From Leadbettera azotonutricia ZAS-9 (GTDB lineage Bacteria; Spirochaetota; Spirochaetia; Treponematales; Breznakiellaceae), in NCBI RefSeq assembly GCF_000214355.1, contig NC_015577.1, positions 496,001 to 560,000 of the forward strand: a stretch of DNA of 64,000 bases, given 5' to 3'. Positions 39,195-49,044 of this stretch are shown one piece after another. How positions within the stretch are numbered: the stretch's first letter is position 1; each line of letters begins with the position of its first letter. Position numbers and translations under genes: made by a program. The notes under the pieces were generated by a model. It was not told the origin of the DNA. It saw only the letters and a list, made by a program, of their open reading frames with translations, and did no database searches.

Positions 39195-40429
39195 TTACCG
39201 TTTGTCTATAAAGCCATATTCATAGCCCAGGGAAAAGGAGAGGCCCCAGCGTTTGTAGACCTTGTTGGATTGCTCATCCTCTATATATTTGAAATCCCCG
39301 GCTGCCCTGATATCGAGAAAAAACACGCCCGGCCCAAGTTTATAACCAAAATCAATCCCGGCCACATAACCAGGGGAGAGGGAATAATCAAAAGAATTGC
39401 TTTGAGAAGCGCCGCCTGATTCCATTGTCTGATCCATTTGCCCCATAGGCACATTAAATGAGATGCCGCCAAGGGGGCTATTAGAAAATTCCCCGGCTTA
39501 AATGTCAGCTTGGCCAGAAGGGGTATTGAGAGGGTTGTCGAATCAAAAGTATTCTTCGGGCTATATGTTCCTTGAATAATATTAATTTGATTTACTACTG
39601 TAACATTATAATCTGTAACCGCTTTATCCCTAGCTACAATAAATTCAGTCTGCAGGGCAAGGAGCGGTATAATTTGTGCAGTAACTTGAAAAGCAATCTC
39701 AAAATTTCCGCTTGTGTAGTCAGGGTTCACCTTAGAATTTATATGGTATAAAGTACCATTAAATGTAGTCATTCCATTCAATGCGCTATCAGAAAAATTA
39801 TAAAACCGCGCCGCACCGCCTATGCGCGCGCCCAGGTAAAGCCATTTGTTTTTCCAGGCGTCATCGCCTGAATATGAAGAAGAATGGGCTCCGGAAGCTG
39901 AACTAGCGCCCGGCTGGGCTGAAGAGGCAGCAGCCACAGGGGTTCCTTTTAGCAGGGCAGCCAGGACCGAATCCTGTTTGACATTGGCGGTAAACACGGT
40001 TTGAATTCTGGCGGTTTCTACATGGATAGCCTGGAGCCTTATCCGGTGCACATTCCCCAGGGGGGTGATGGAACCTGACAGGATGAATTGGGCGCCTAGC
40101 TTGCGTCCTATGGCCTGGGCTGTCTCGTCGCTCACTTCACCGGAAAGCTGGAAATCCATTTCCTGCTGGAGCAGTTCCAGGTTGCGGCGATCCACAACGG
40201 TAAGCCTGCCGTCATTGGCAATGCCTGCTGCCAACTCATCAATAGCATAATTGGACATTTCCACTGTTGGGGCGTTAAAGTTGAGCACTACCACCTGTAC
40301 TCCCTTGGGGAGCCGCTCGGCCATATAAGATGCGGAATTGCCTATAGCGGTATCAAGAACAACAGCATCCTGGGCAAAAGCGAAAACCGCGCAGCCCAGC
40401 AATAGAACCCCTAACACCCACTTTTTCAT
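39195..40429 (-). pseudogene. frameshifted LpoB/CsgG-like plus beta-barrel envelope protein
   Basis: The gene starts at ATG 40429 with a signal peptide (MKKWVLGVLLLGCAVFAFAQ). Residues about 30-160 resemble the CsgG/LpoB-like periplasmic domain seen in spirochetes (YAIDELAAGIANDGRLTVVDRRNLELLQQEM, GAQFILSGSI). A Ser/Ala-rich linker leads to an outer-membrane beta-barrel-like region. The frame breaks at a run of five G (39473-39477; C on the coding strand). Restoring one C joins NFLIAPL to GGISFNVPMGQMDQ and the barrel strands continue to the stop at 39195, ending GLSFSLGYEYGFIDKR. So it is either a recent frameshift, phase variation or a base-calling error. Confidence 0.85.
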
Positions 40430-40448
40430 AAAATTCCGCCTTTGTTGA

Positions 40449-40477
40449 ATTACACCATGATAGTCAATTTCTGTCAA
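40449..40477 (-). promoter_or_regulatory. promoter of the LpoB-like gene (TTGACA-17-TGTAAT)
   Basis: Minus strand: perfect TTGACA (40472-40477), 17-nt spacer, TGTAAT (40449-40454), followed by an ordinary leader and an RBS-like AGGCGG. Confidence 0.6.
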
Positions 40478-40500
40478 GAAATTTTCTAATATGTCTCGCC

Positions 40501-40530
40501 TTGCCCACCTGGAGGCCAAACTGGTAAACT
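40501..40530 (+). promoter_or_regulatory. putative aroA promoter (TTGCCC-18-TAAACT)
   Basis: TTGCCC at 40501-40506 and TAAACT at 40525-40530. The -10 ends 6 nt before the ATG. A GGAGG at 40511-40515 is 21 nt from the ATG, too far for a normal RBS. Weaker match than the others. Confidence 0.35.
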
Positions 40531-40536
40531 TCAATA

Positions 40537-41919
40537 ATGAACGCCGTAATCAGCCCCCATGCCCTTAGCGGGACTTTCAGGATACCTGCCTCAAAAAGCC
40601 ATACCATCAGGCGGCTCCTCATCGCCGCTTTGGCTCCGGGCCCTTCGATTATAGACTATCCCCTGGATTCATTGGACGCCCGTTCCTGCGTATCCGTATG
40701 CCGTGCTTTAGGAGCGGAGATTGAAGAATTCAGGGCAATCGATCCCTCAAACCCCAACCCCCAGGACAGTTCAGGCAAAAAGCTGATCCGCTGGACAGTC
40801 AAAGGCATAAAAAACCAGAGCCTGCAAAACTCAAGCACAGCAAAACAGTGCGATGTGGGTAATTCCGGTACTACCCTCTACCTGGCTCTGGCTGTAGCGG
40901 CCCTGGGTTCAGAACCCGTAAGCTTCGATGGCGATGAGCAAATCAGGCGGCGCAGCGCAGGCCCCCTGCTGGATGCCCTCAAGGGCTTGGGTGTAAAGGT
41001 TGAATCCGCTGCGAATGGGTGCGCGCCCATAAGCGTGCAGGGGCCCTGGAAGGGCGGAAGGGTCAGCCTCGAATGTCCCACAAGCCAATATCTTTCGGCC
41101 CTCCTCCTGGCAGCACCCCTGGCTGTCCGGGGGCTTATAACCGAAATTGATGTGCCTCTCCTCAATGAAAGGCCCTATATCGAAATGACCCTTTCGTACC
41201 TCGACGCCCAGCATATCCCTTATGAGACCGCCAATGATTTTTCATACTTTCGTGTTCCCGGCGGCGCAGAGTGGAAACCCATGAACGGACCTGTACCTGG
41301 GGATTTTTCATCCGCGGCGTTCCCGGCCTGTGCAGCCGCAATTACAGGCGGGCCCGTTACCCTTCTGGGCCTGGACCCCGATGATCCCCAGGGGGATAAG
41401 GCAGTTTTTAGCCATATCGAAAAAATGGGCGCATCCGTAAAATGGGAAAAAATATCCGCAGGCGGAAAGGACGCAGAATGGAAAGTGACCGTTTCCCGCT
41501 CAAGTCCCCTGAGGGGCGGAACCTTCGATCTCAACGCAACCCCTGATATGCTCCCTGCAATGGCGGTAACAGCAGCCTTTGCCCAGGGAGACACAGCCCT
41601 GACCAATGTTGCCCATGCCCGCATCAAGGAAACTGACCGCATCGCCGTCATGGCGGCGGAACTTTCCAAATTGGGCGTGATATGTACCGAAAAGCCCGAT
41701 GGCCTCATTATCCATGGAAAGGGCGGTACTCTCCACAGGGATACTGATTTAACACAAACACCGTTACTGGATGGGCATGGGGATCACCGTATTGTCATGG
41801 CCCTGGCGGTCGCAGGACTTGGGGCAAGGCCTTTGGAGATAGCGGGAGCAGAGGCGGCGGATGTTACCTATCCGGGCTTTCTCGATTTGCTGCAAGCTCG
41901 CGGTAGAGGATGTTCTTGA
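40537..41919 (+). CDS. aroA: 3-phosphoshikimate 1-carboxyvinyltransferase (EPSP synthase)
   Basis: 460 residues. The N-terminal PASKSHTIRRLLIAALAPG, CDVGNSGTTLYL, CPTSQYLSALLLAAPLA, DFSSAAFPACAA, and the C-terminal RIKETDRIAVMAAELSKLG and DGHGDHRIVMALAVAGL are the substrate-binding motifs of AroA. The enzyme joins shikimate-3-phosphate and PEP in the shikimate pathway for aromatic amino acids. An insertion (about residues 69-95) with unusual Ser/Asn/Gln content makes it slightly longer than the E. coli enzyme. The last 56 bases overlap the convergent hybrid kinase gene. No other aro genes are adjacent. Confidence 0.95.
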   Translation: MNAVISPHALSGTFRIPASKSHTIRRLLIAALAPGPSIIDYPLDSLDARSCVSVCRALGAEIEEFRAIDPSNPNPQDSSGKKLIRWTVKGIKNQSLQNSSTAKQCDVGNSGTTLYLALAVAALGSEPVSFDGDEQIRRRSAGPLLDALKGLGVKVESAANGCAPISVQGPWKGGRVSLECPTSQYLSALLLAAPLAVRGLITEIDVPLLNERPYIEMTLSYLDAQHIPYETANDFSYFRVPGGAEWKPMNGPVPGDFSSAAFPACAAAITGGPVTLLGLDPDDPQGDKAVFSHIEKMGASVKWEKISAGGKDAEWKVTVSRSSPLRGGTFDLNATPDMLPAMAVTAAFAQGDTALTNVAHARIKETDRIAVMAAELSKLGVICTEKPDGLIIHGKGGTLHRDTDLTQTPLLDGHGDHRIVMALAVAGLGARPLEIAGAEAADVTYPGFLDLLQARGRGCS

Positions 41920-43843
41920 TCTCGATAATATCAACAGGCTTTGAGACGTGGCCGTTCATACCGGCCTCGCTGCTGGCGTCCCTGTCTTCCTTCATGGCAT
42001 TGGCGGTCATGGCAATAATGGGAACCTTACGGGCGTCATGTTTGGAGCTTGCGCGGATGCGCCGGGCGGATTCAAAGCCGTCCATCACGGGCATACGGAT
42101 ATCCATAAAGATAAGGGAATAATCCTTCCGCAAAAAGGCCTGGAGCCCCTCCTCACCGTTTTCCGCAGTCTCCACTGCCGCCCCCAGTTCCGAGAGAATC
42201 GCCACGGCGATTTCCTGGTTGATAGCATTGTCCTCCACCAGGAGGAAGGTACAGCCGTCATAACGTTGGCTGTCCACCGCCGCATCGATCCCGGCGTCCT
42301 CCTCCTGTTCACCCTCAGCGCTTTCAAGTTCCACAAAGAACGCAAAGACGCTGCCCTTCCCCGGTTCGCTGCTCACGGTAATGGCGCCGCCCATAAGCTC
42401 CACCATGGCCTTGCTGATGGAAAGCCCGAGGCCTGTCCCGCCGAATTTGCGGGCCGTGGAAGAATCCACCTGGGAGAAGGGCTTAAAAAGGGCCTCCTGC
42501 TGTTCTGCGCTCATGCCTATACCTGTGTCCCGAACCAGACAGTCAAGCCGCAGCTTGCCTGAGGGCAGGTGCCGGGCCTTGATTTCCAGTTGGATAGAAC
42601 CCTGGAGGGTGAATTTTGCCGCATTGCCCAAAAGGTTGAGCAGAACCTGGGAAAGCCGCAGATTGTCTCCCACTGCCATGGAAGGCACGGAATCGTCCAC
42701 GGAGATAATAAGCTCAAGCCCCTTTTCGCTGATCCGTGGGGAGATGAGTTCCCGGATATTGTCGGTCATCTCCATCAGGCTAAAGGGACGCTTTTCCAGT
42801 TCCAGCTTCCCCGCCTCGATTTTGGAAAAATCCAGGATGTCGTTGATAATGCCCAAAAGGAGGGAAGCGGAGGACTGGATCTTTTTGAGATAGTCAAGCC
42901 GCTGTTCAGGCGAATCCGCCTGCATGGCAAGACGGGTCATGCCCAGCACCCCGTTCATGGGGGTGCGGATCTCGTGGCTCATCCGGGCAAGGAAATCCCG
43001 CTGGGCATTGTTGGCGGCCTCCGCCACTATCAGGGCCTGGTGCTCCTCGTCAGCCTTGACGATGTCTGCCGCCATGGCGTTTATGCTCTCCGCCACTTCG
43101 CCCAATTCCCCTCGGGCGCTCTTAATCTTTTTGGTGAGATCAAAGCGCAGGTCCCTCACACCTGTAACGATGTTGCTTATGTCCCGGACCATGTTCCTGG
43201 AGAAAAGGACCATCAGGACAATCGAAACCACATAGGCAAGCCCCAGGATCAGGAATATTCTGCGGGTAATATCCTTGAACTGGGTTTCAATGTCCGAAGC
43301 AAGCTCGTTGGCCCAGATATACCCTATAACCCTGCCGTTCCGTTCAATGGGATTCATGGCGTTCATGATATTGCCCCGCACCATGGTACCCAGGGATACC
43401 TCCGCCCGGTTGGAGGCCATCACCTGACGGCCCCTGTGTTCCGGGTTTAGGGGAAGGCCGACTCTATCGCCATAGGAAGCCGACGGGCCGTAGGTCAGCA
43501 TGACGTCCAGATCCAGGGAATAAAAACCTGTCCCCAGTCCCGGGTAAGCGGAAGCCACCTCGTCCGTAATACCCCGCAGTTCACGGTTCAGGACAGCTAT
43601 TTTTTCTTCCTTGGAGGCCTGAGCTGCCCCGTTGCGCTGTAAAATGTCATCGTAGGAATCATCGCCCAGGTAGTTTTTAAGGATGCCGGTCAGCCCCATC
43701 AATTTGCTGCCCTTTTCTTCCATCAGTATAGTGTGGGTAACGTACCTCACCATGTACCAGGTTGTAAGAAAGGTAATGCCCATGATAAAAAGGAGAATAA
43801 AGATAATCTTTCCCTGCATAGAGTAAAAGAAAGACCGTTTCAT
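41864..43843 (-). CDS. cache/HAMP hybrid histidine kinase
   Basis: 659 residues: membrane helices at about 12-33 and 196-215 flank a periplasmic sensor (about 40-190) with single-cache features (GTGFYSLDLDVMLTYGP, NGRVIGYIWANE). HAMP (about 215-265), HisKA with MSHEIRTPMNGVLG (His290), HATPase_c (NLLGNAAKF, DTGIGM, FGGTGLGLSIS) and a receiver with FMDIRMPVMDG (Asp581) follow. It reads an external signal and starts a phosphorelay. The receiver closely resembles those of the two kinases at 12377-16600, including the GHVSKP tail, so these are paralogues. The 3' end overlaps aroA on the opposite strand. Confidence 0.92.
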   Translation of the reverse strand: MKRSFFYSMQGKIIFILLFIMGITFLTTWYMVRYVTHTILMEEKGSKLMGLTGILKNYLGDDSYDDILQRNGAAQASKEEKIAVLNRELRGITDEVASAYPGLGTGFYSLDLDVMLTYGPSASYGDRVGLPLNPEHRGRQVMASNRAEVSLGTMVRGNIMNAMNPIERNGRVIGYIWANELASDIETQFKDITRRIFLILGLAYVVSIVLMVLFSRNMVRDISNIVTGVRDLRFDLTKKIKSARGELGEVAESINAMAADIVKADEEHQALIVAEAANNAQRDFLARMSHEIRTPMNGVLGMTRLAMQADSPEQRLDYLKKIQSSASLLLGIINDILDFSKIEAGKLELEKRPFSLMEMTDNIRELISPRISEKGLELIISVDDSVPSMAVGDNLRLSQVLLNLLGNAAKFTLQGSIQLEIKARHLPSGKLRLDCLVRDTGIGMSAEQQEALFKPFSQVDSSTARKFGGTGLGLSISKAMVELMGGAITVSSEPGKGSVFAFFVELESAEGEQEEDAGIDAAVDSQRYDGCTFLLVEDNAINQEIAVAILSELGAAVETAENGEEGLQAFLRKDYSLIFMDIRMPVMDGFESARRIRASSKHDARKVPIIAMTANAMKEDRDASSEAGMNGHVSKPVDIIEIKNILYRELAANRESPDR

Positions 43844-43871
43844 TTGTATAGATTAAATGATAATCCGCATA

Positions 43872-43900
43872 TTGTCCATCAGTATTCTTTGATTTATACT
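43872..43900 (+). promoter_or_regulatory. putative lysS promoter (TTGTCC-17-TATACT)
   Basis: TTGTCC at 43872-43877, 17-nt spacer, TATACT at 43895-43900, then 9 nt to the ATG without a Shine-Dalgarno sequence. Confidence 0.5.
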
Positions 43901-43909
43901 ATCCGTCTT

Positions 43910-45538
43910 ATGGAAAAGAAGAATGAAGCATCAGGCGCTCAAGCGTCTGCCCATTGGGCAGATGAGACAGCAGCAAAGATACTACGCGAAAAGGGCGACA
44001 AGGAACTCTACACCTGCGCCTCGGGAATCACCCCTTCGGGGACGGTGCATATCGGAAATTTCAGGGAGATCATCTCCACCGACCTCGTGGTCAGGGCCCT
44101 CCGGGATAAAGGCAAAAAAGTACGCTTCATCTATTCCTGGGACGATTACGACGTGTTCCGCAAAGTCCCCAAAAACATGCCCCAACAGGAAGCGCTCAAC
44201 GGGCATCTCCGCTTTCCCATCACCATGGTTCCCGACCCCTGGGGGCGCGATTCAAGCTATGCCAGGCATCATGAGGTTGATATAGAAACCGTGCTCCCCA
44301 AAGTAGGGGTGCATCCAGAATTTCTTTACCAGGCAGAAAATTACCGCTCTTCCAAATACGCCGAAGGCATACGCAAGGCCCTTGAGCATCGGGAAGCCCT
44401 TAAAAACATCCTGGACAAATTCCGTGATGAAGAACACAAGATCCAGGGCGAATGGTGGCCTGTGAGCGCGTTCTGTTCCGCCTGCAACAAGGATGATACT
44501 GAAATTGATTCCTGGGATGGAGAGTGGGGCGTAACGTACCATTGCAATTCCTGCGGGCATAAGGAAACTGCGGACATCAGGACCGCCAAGGGCATCAAGC
44601 TTTTTTGGCGCATAGACTGGCCCATGCGCTGGGAATACGAAAAGGTCGATTTTGAACCCGCAGGCAAGGATCACCATAGCCAGGGGGGCAGTTTCGATAC
44701 AGCCAAGCATGTGTGCAAGGATGTGTACGATTGGGATGCCCCGGTGACTTTCCGCTACGACTTCATCGGAACCAAGGGACTCCCCGGAAAAATGTCCAGC
44801 TCTTCGGGCAATGTTATTACCATTGAGGATGTTCTCAATGTTTACACCCCCGAAGTAGCCCGTTACCTCTTTGCGGGTACCAGGCCCAACACGGAATTCA
44901 CCATCTCCTTTGATCTCGACGTGATCAAAATTTACGAAGACTACGACAAGACCGAGCGTATTGCATTTAAGGCTGAACCCGCCAAAGACGAAGCGGTTTA
45001 CCAGAAAGAACGCCGCATCTACGAACTTTCTCAAGCCGCAGTTACTGCCGAAGGCAAGACCAAAATGCCTGAAATAATGCCCTTTCAGGTGCCTTTCCGG
45101 CATCTCTGCAATCTTATTCAGATTGCGGATGGCGACATTGATAAGGCCATCGCTTCCATTGCAAATCTCAAACCGGAACAGATTCCAGCCCTCAAGGCCA
45201 GGGCCGCATGCGCCAAATACTGGATAGACGAATGCGCCCCCGAAGAATTCCGCTTCAAGCTCAGGGAACCTGGCGAAACCTCCGATCTTGCGGATAACGA
45301 GAAGGCGGCAATCAAGCAGCTCAGGGATGAAGTCATTTCCAAAATTGACAGTTTTACTGACGACAAGGGCTGCGCCGAGGCCATTTACAAAATAGCCGAA
45401 GCCCAGGGTATGGAAGGCAAAGCGCTTTTTCGCGCTGCATATCAGGCACTTATCGGGAAGGATCAGGGGCCGAGGCTTGCGAACTTTCTGCGCTCCATCA
45501 ATAAAGACAGGCTTTTGGGAATTCTGAAGGCGTACTAA
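43910..45538 (+). CDS. lysS: lysyl-tRNA synthetase, class I
   Basis: 542 residues from ATG 43910; the frame is open upstream but that part antisenses the divergent kinase gene. Class I signatures are present: GITPSGTVHIGNFREII (HIGH-type) and GLPGKMSSSSGNVITIEDVL (KMSKS-type). A four-cysteine zinc site (CSACNKDDTEIDSW...CNSCGH) lies at about 190-225. It charges tRNA-Lys in the cytosol. Class I LysRS is typical of archaea, spirochetes and alphaproteobacteria, so this gene supports the spirochete assignment. The C-terminal helical domain has normal length. Confidence 0.95.
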   Translation: MEKKNEASGAQASAHWADETAAKILREKGDKELYTCASGITPSGTVHIGNFREIISTDLVVRALRDKGKKVRFIYSWDDYDVFRKVPKNMPQQEALNGHLRFPITMVPDPWGRDSSYARHHEVDIETVLPKVGVHPEFLYQAENYRSSKYAEGIRKALEHREALKNILDKFRDEEHKIQGEWWPVSAFCSACNKDDTEIDSWDGEWGVTYHCNSCGHKETADIRTAKGIKLFWRIDWPMRWEYEKVDFEPAGKDHHSQGGSFDTAKHVCKDVYDWDAPVTFRYDFIGTKGLPGKMSSSSGNVITIEDVLNVYTPEVARYLFAGTRPNTEFTISFDLDVIKIYEDYDKTERIAFKAEPAKDEAVYQKERRIYELSQAAVTAEGKTKMPEIMPFQVPFRHLCNLIQIADGDIDKAIASIANLKPEQIPALKARAACAKYWIDECAPEEFRFKLREPGETSDLADNEKAAIKQLRDEVISKIDSFTDDKGCAEAIYKIAEAQGMEGKALFRAAYQALIGKDQGPRLANFLRSINKDRLLGILKAY

Positions 45539-45560
45539 TACACGTAACCCTGGAGCAATC

Positions 45561-46559
45561 ATGTTAAAAGCTGCGGTCATAGGCTTGGGAGTCATCGGCA
45601 AAGTCCACATCTCCGCCATCGAGTCGCTTGAAAACGCAAAACTCGTCGCCGCCTGCGATATTGATCCTGATCGGAATGTAAATCTTCCCCATGGCGTTGC
45701 TTTTTACACGGATTACGGGGAGATGCTCCGCAGGGAAAAGCCCGATGTTGCCCACATCTGCCTGCCTCATTTTCTCCACTATCCGGCGGCAAAAAAATTT
45801 GCCGAAGCCGGCATCAATGTGTTCACAGAAAAGCCTTTGGCCCTGAATGCCGCAGAAGGCGAAGAATACTGCAAACTCGAAAATCAATATGGAGTGAAAA
45901 TCTGTCTCTGTTTCCAGAACCGCCTTAACTCCACTACCGAAGCATTGCATAAAATTCTGCAAAGCGGCGAATACGGAAAAGTTACGGGCATACGCGGTTC
46001 AGTTGCCTGGTACCGCTCCAAGCACTACTACGAAGAAGGCCCCTGGCGGGGAATCATGGCCCAATCGGGCGGCGGCGTCATGACAAACCAGGCCATCCAT
46101 ACCCTGGATCTAATCCAGTATTTTGCCGGAAGCCCTGCAACCAGGGTTAAGGGAAGCATAGGCCAGGTTCTGGATTACGGCGTTGAAGTGGAAGATACCG
46201 CCACAGGCCGCATCAGCTTCGCAAACGGCGCAACAGGGTTTTTTACCGCTTCTATAGGCAATTTTGCCGATGAAAACGTCGAAATAAACGTATTTTGCGA
46301 AAAAGGCGCCTTCGCGATACGGGATAACAAGCTTTTCTGCATAGACGGGGATAAAGAGGAAGCCCTCGCTTCCAATTCCAGCGATTATGCGGGCAAGGCA
46401 GTTTACGGCAACAGCCATGTTAAGCTTATCGATACGTTTTATAAAGTCCTCGAAAACGGCAGCGGCTGGTACATACACCCGGAAGAAGGGCTGCCCTCCC
46501 TGAGAATAATAGATGCCATCAGGGAAAGCAGCCGTACCGGAAAAACGGTAAACTTCTAA
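45561..46559 (+). CDS. Gfo/Idh/MocA family oxidoreductase
   Basis: 332 residues. The N-terminal Rossmann fold has AAVIGLGVIGKVHISAIESL, followed by the family motif VFTEKPLALNAAEG containing the catalytic/cofactor Lys. The C-terminal alpha/beta domain has GGGVMTNQAIHTLDLIQYFAGSP with the substrate-binding His. It should oxidise or isomerise a sugar or cyclitol with NAD(P). It follows lysS by 22 bases (RBS GGAG) and converges with a beta-mannosidase gene, which suggests a role in mannoside or related sugar metabolism, though this is only context. Confidence 0.9.
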   Translation: MLKAAVIGLGVIGKVHISAIESLENAKLVAACDIDPDRNVNLPHGVAFYTDYGEMLRREKPDVAHICLPHFLHYPAAKKFAEAGINVFTEKPLALNAAEGEEYCKLENQYGVKICLCFQNRLNSTTEALHKILQSGEYGKVTGIRGSVAWYRSKHYYEEGPWRGIMAQSGGGVMTNQAIHTLDLIQYFAGSPATRVKGSIGQVLDYGVEVEDTATGRISFANGATGFFTASIGNFADENVEINVFCEKGAFAIRDNKLFCIDGDKEEALASNSSDYAGKAVYGNSHVKLIDTFYKVLENGSGWYIHPEEGLPSLRIIDAIRESSRTGKTVNF

Positions 46560-46565
46560 ATACCG

Positions 46566-49016
46566 CTATTTAATATCAAACACAGAGCGCAGCTTGAGGG
46601 CGGAAATCTTGCCGCTCAAAACCTTGATCTTTTTTTCGCCTCCGTTCATGTCAAAGTAGTTGTCGGACAGCACCAAATCCTGGTTGCGGTTCTGAATTTC
46701 AACGCTCTTTGCATAGGATGAAGCCTTGACAGTAATAGTGTCGCCCTTCACGGTGTACGAAAGTTTAGGATCAACCCAGTGGAAGAATTTCGGCAACGAG
46801 AATATCACAGTCCCTTCGGAAACAAGTTCCTTGTCATCGTAAAGATGATAGCTCAGGTATTCATCATCAATATCGATATCATTGACTTCCACCTTGTCGA
46901 GCCAGGCAGACGTCAGGGCGGGAACTTTCACGGGTTGTGATTTTTCCTTTAGCACTTTTGCTGTCTTGTCGCGGAGTTCCCATTTTACGGTGAGTTTCCT
47001 GTCGGCCATGCTTTCGTTAGCAACGGAAAGGCGGAAGCTCTTTTCTATCTTCGCCTTGATTTGGGGCTGATGGTTGGCATTGGGATTCTGGGTGAGGATT
47101 CCCTCCTCGTGGCAGGAGATCATCAGGGGCTGGAAGAAGCGTTTCGCAAAATAGTGCAGGGCCTTCCACCTGAAGAAGTAGTCGATAGACGCCCAGGAAG
47201 CCACAGGCCAGCAGTCATTGAGTTGCCAATAAACGGCGCCCATACACCTGCCCCTGTTGCGGCGGAAATGCTCCACGCCGTATTTGATGGCTTCTGCCTG
47301 GAGAAGCTGGGACGCATAGATGAGGGTATCCAGGTTATTGGGGTAAAGGAAAGTCTGGTACATGTAGTTCATGATCTTTCCGTTGGCCGCATTGTTCCTC
47401 TGGTGCCTTTCCATTACATAGGAAAACACATTCCGGTCTTCGGGGAGGGTGAAACTCTCCACGGTTTTCATGGCCGGGAAGGACTGGAAGCCGAATTCCG
47501 AAACGTAGCGGAAGAAGTAATTGCGGTAATCCGAGAAGGGCTTGTTGCCGTGCCAGACGTCCCAATAATGGACATCCCCCCGGTTGGGATCGTTAGGCTT
47601 GTCAAAGCTGCCACCCGAGGAAGGGCTTGCGGGCCAGTAGAAGGTTTCGGGGTCCAGCGCCTTGAGGATTTGGGGGAAAATGTATTCGTACATCTTGATA
47701 TAGTCGGCTTTTTGTTTCATGGTACCGACCCACATCATCTGATCCACGAACATTTCCATTTCATTGTTGCCGCACCAAAGCCCCAGAGAAGGATGGTGCC
47801 GTATGCGTTTGATATTGTCCGCAAGCTCTGCCCTGATATTTTTTTCGAATTCTTCGGTGAGATCATAAACCGCACAGGCGAACATGAAGTCCTGCCACAC
47901 CACAAGGCCCAGTTCATCGCAAATATCGTAAAAAGAATCGTCAGGATAATTACCGCCCCCCCAAACCCTGACTGAGTTGAAGTTGGCAGCCACGCACTGT
48001 TCCAAAAGTCTCCGGGTACGTTTGGCATTCACCCTTGGGAGTATATTGTCCTCGGGAATGTAGTCGGCGCCCATGGCAAAGATCTGCACTCCGTTAACTT
48101 CGTGGGCAAAACTCTCGCCCCATTTGTCTTTCTGGACATGCATGGTCATGGTACGCAGCCCTATGCGGCGTTCCCATGTGTCAAGCTCCACGCCCTTGGG
48201 CGAAAGCAGCGTTATTTTTACTGTGTAAAGAGGGTGTGAGCCGTAACCGTTGGGCCACCAGAGCTCAGGCTTGTCAACAATAATACGCTTGGGCGAATCA
48301 GCGTACTCGGTTGCCTTTCCGTTTGGGGCAGTGACGCTGGCCTTCCAGGAAAAATCGCCTTTGATGCTGTCAGAGGCTTTTTCAATTTCAACATTGAGGT
48401 TAAGATCGACTGCATCATTGCGGTGTTTCTGGGTAACGTACACATTGTCTATGCGGGCCATGCGTATGCCCACAAGCTTTGCTTCCCGCCATATGCCGGC
48501 ATCAGGAAGCCTCGGGCCCCAATCCCACCCGAACATGCAGTGGGCTTTGCGCAGCTGGGGGAAACCTTCGAGGCAGTCGGAAGATCCGTCAACTTTGATC
48601 TTCTTGTTTGCTTCGGCTGTAAATTTAATGGGCGAATGGAAAACAATTTTAAGTTCGTTTTTATCCTTTTTTAGGATTTTGGTGACATCGAATTCCCAAA
48701 TGCGGTGCATATTGTCGGCTTTGCCGACAATGCGGCCGTTAAGGGCAATGTCGGCCAGGGTATCAAGGCCGTCAAAGCGGAGTAGCACCTTGTCCATGCC
48801 CAGAAGCTTTTGGGACACCGAAAAACTTCCAATATACTCATATTCGCTTTCCAGAAGGGCAAAAGCCTTGTCCTCATTGTCCCTGAAGAAGGGATCCTCC
48901 ATTTTTTTATTGATAAGCAAATCGTTGTAAACCGAACCGGGGACTTTTGCCGGAAGGTAGGGCCCCCCGGGAAGCTTTCTCATTTTCCAATTATCATGAA
49001 GCTTTTGAATTACCAT
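46566..49016 (-). CDS. GH2 beta-mannosidase
   Basis: 816 residues with the GH2 layout of a jelly-roll domain (LHDNWKMRKLPGGPYLPAKVPGSVYNDLL), Ig-like domain, TIM barrel and C-terminal beta domains. Mannosidase-type motifs: FNSVRVWGGGNYPDDSFYDICDELGLVVWQDFMFACAVY, acid/base in GLWCGNNEMEMF, and nucleophile in FRYVSEFGFQSFPAMKTVESF. It removes terminal beta-mannose from oligosaccharides such as mannobiose. No signal peptide is seen, so it is probably cytosolic. It has its own promoter facing that of feoA and converges with the Gfo/Idh gene. Confidence 0.93.
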   Translation of the reverse strand: MVIQKLHDNWKMRKLPGGPYLPAKVPGSVYNDLLINKKMEDPFFRDNEDKAFALLESEYEYIGSFSVSQKLLGMDKVLLRFDGLDTLADIALNGRIVGKADNMHRIWEFDVTKILKKDKNELKIVFHSPIKFTAEANKKIKVDGSSDCLEGFPQLRKAHCMFGWDWGPRLPDAGIWREAKLVGIRMARIDNVYVTQKHRNDAVDLNLNVEIEKASDSIKGDFSWKASVTAPNGKATEYADSPKRIIVDKPELWWPNGYGSHPLYTVKITLLSPKGVELDTWERRIGLRTMTMHVQKDKWGESFAHEVNGVQIFAMGADYIPEDNILPRVNAKRTRRLLEQCVAANFNSVRVWGGGNYPDDSFYDICDELGLVVWQDFMFACAVYDLTEEFEKNIRAELADNIKRIRHHPSLGLWCGNNEMEMFVDQMMWVGTMKQKADYIKMYEYIFPQILKALDPETFYWPASPSSGGSFDKPNDPNRGDVHYWDVWHGNKPFSDYRNYFFRYVSEFGFQSFPAMKTVESFTLPEDRNVFSYVMERHQRNNAANGKIMNYMYQTFLYPNNLDTLIYASQLLQAEAIKYGVEHFRRNRGRCMGAVYWQLNDCWPVASWASIDYFFRWKALHYFAKRFFQPLMISCHEEGILTQNPNANHQPQIKAKIEKSFRLSVANESMADRKLTVKWELRDKTAKVLKEKSQPVKVPALTSAWLDKVEVNDIDIDDEYLSYHLYDDKELVSEGTVIFSLPKFFHWVDPKLSYTVKGDTITVKASSYAKSVEIQNRNQDLVLSDNYFDMNGGEKKIKVLSGKISALKLRSVFDIK

Positions 49017-49044
49017 TGATATTTCTCCTTGCGGGCATTATAGT
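49016..49044 (+). promoter_or_regulatory. putative feoAB promoter (TTGATA-17-TATAGT)
   Basis: TTGATA at 49016-49021, 17-nt spacer, TATAGT at 49039-49044. The -35 box overlaps the mannosidase start codon, and the -10 overlaps the opposite promoter's -10. No Fur-box-like palindrome was recognised with confidence. Confidence 0.5.

Noticed and set aside
42569-43450. Plus-strand open frame opposite the hybrid kinase
   Set aside because: Antisense shadow; the kinase has all expected HisKA, HATPase and receiver motifs.
44252-45619. Long minus-strand open frame (455 codons) across lysS
   Set aside because: It is antisense to a clear class I lysyl-tRNA synthetase with its HIGH and KMSKS motifs; the antisense translation shows no recognisable domain.
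47061-47975. Plus-strand open frame of about 300 codons across the beta-mannosidase gene
   Set aside because: Antisense to the catalytic barrel of the mannosidase; no domain seen.
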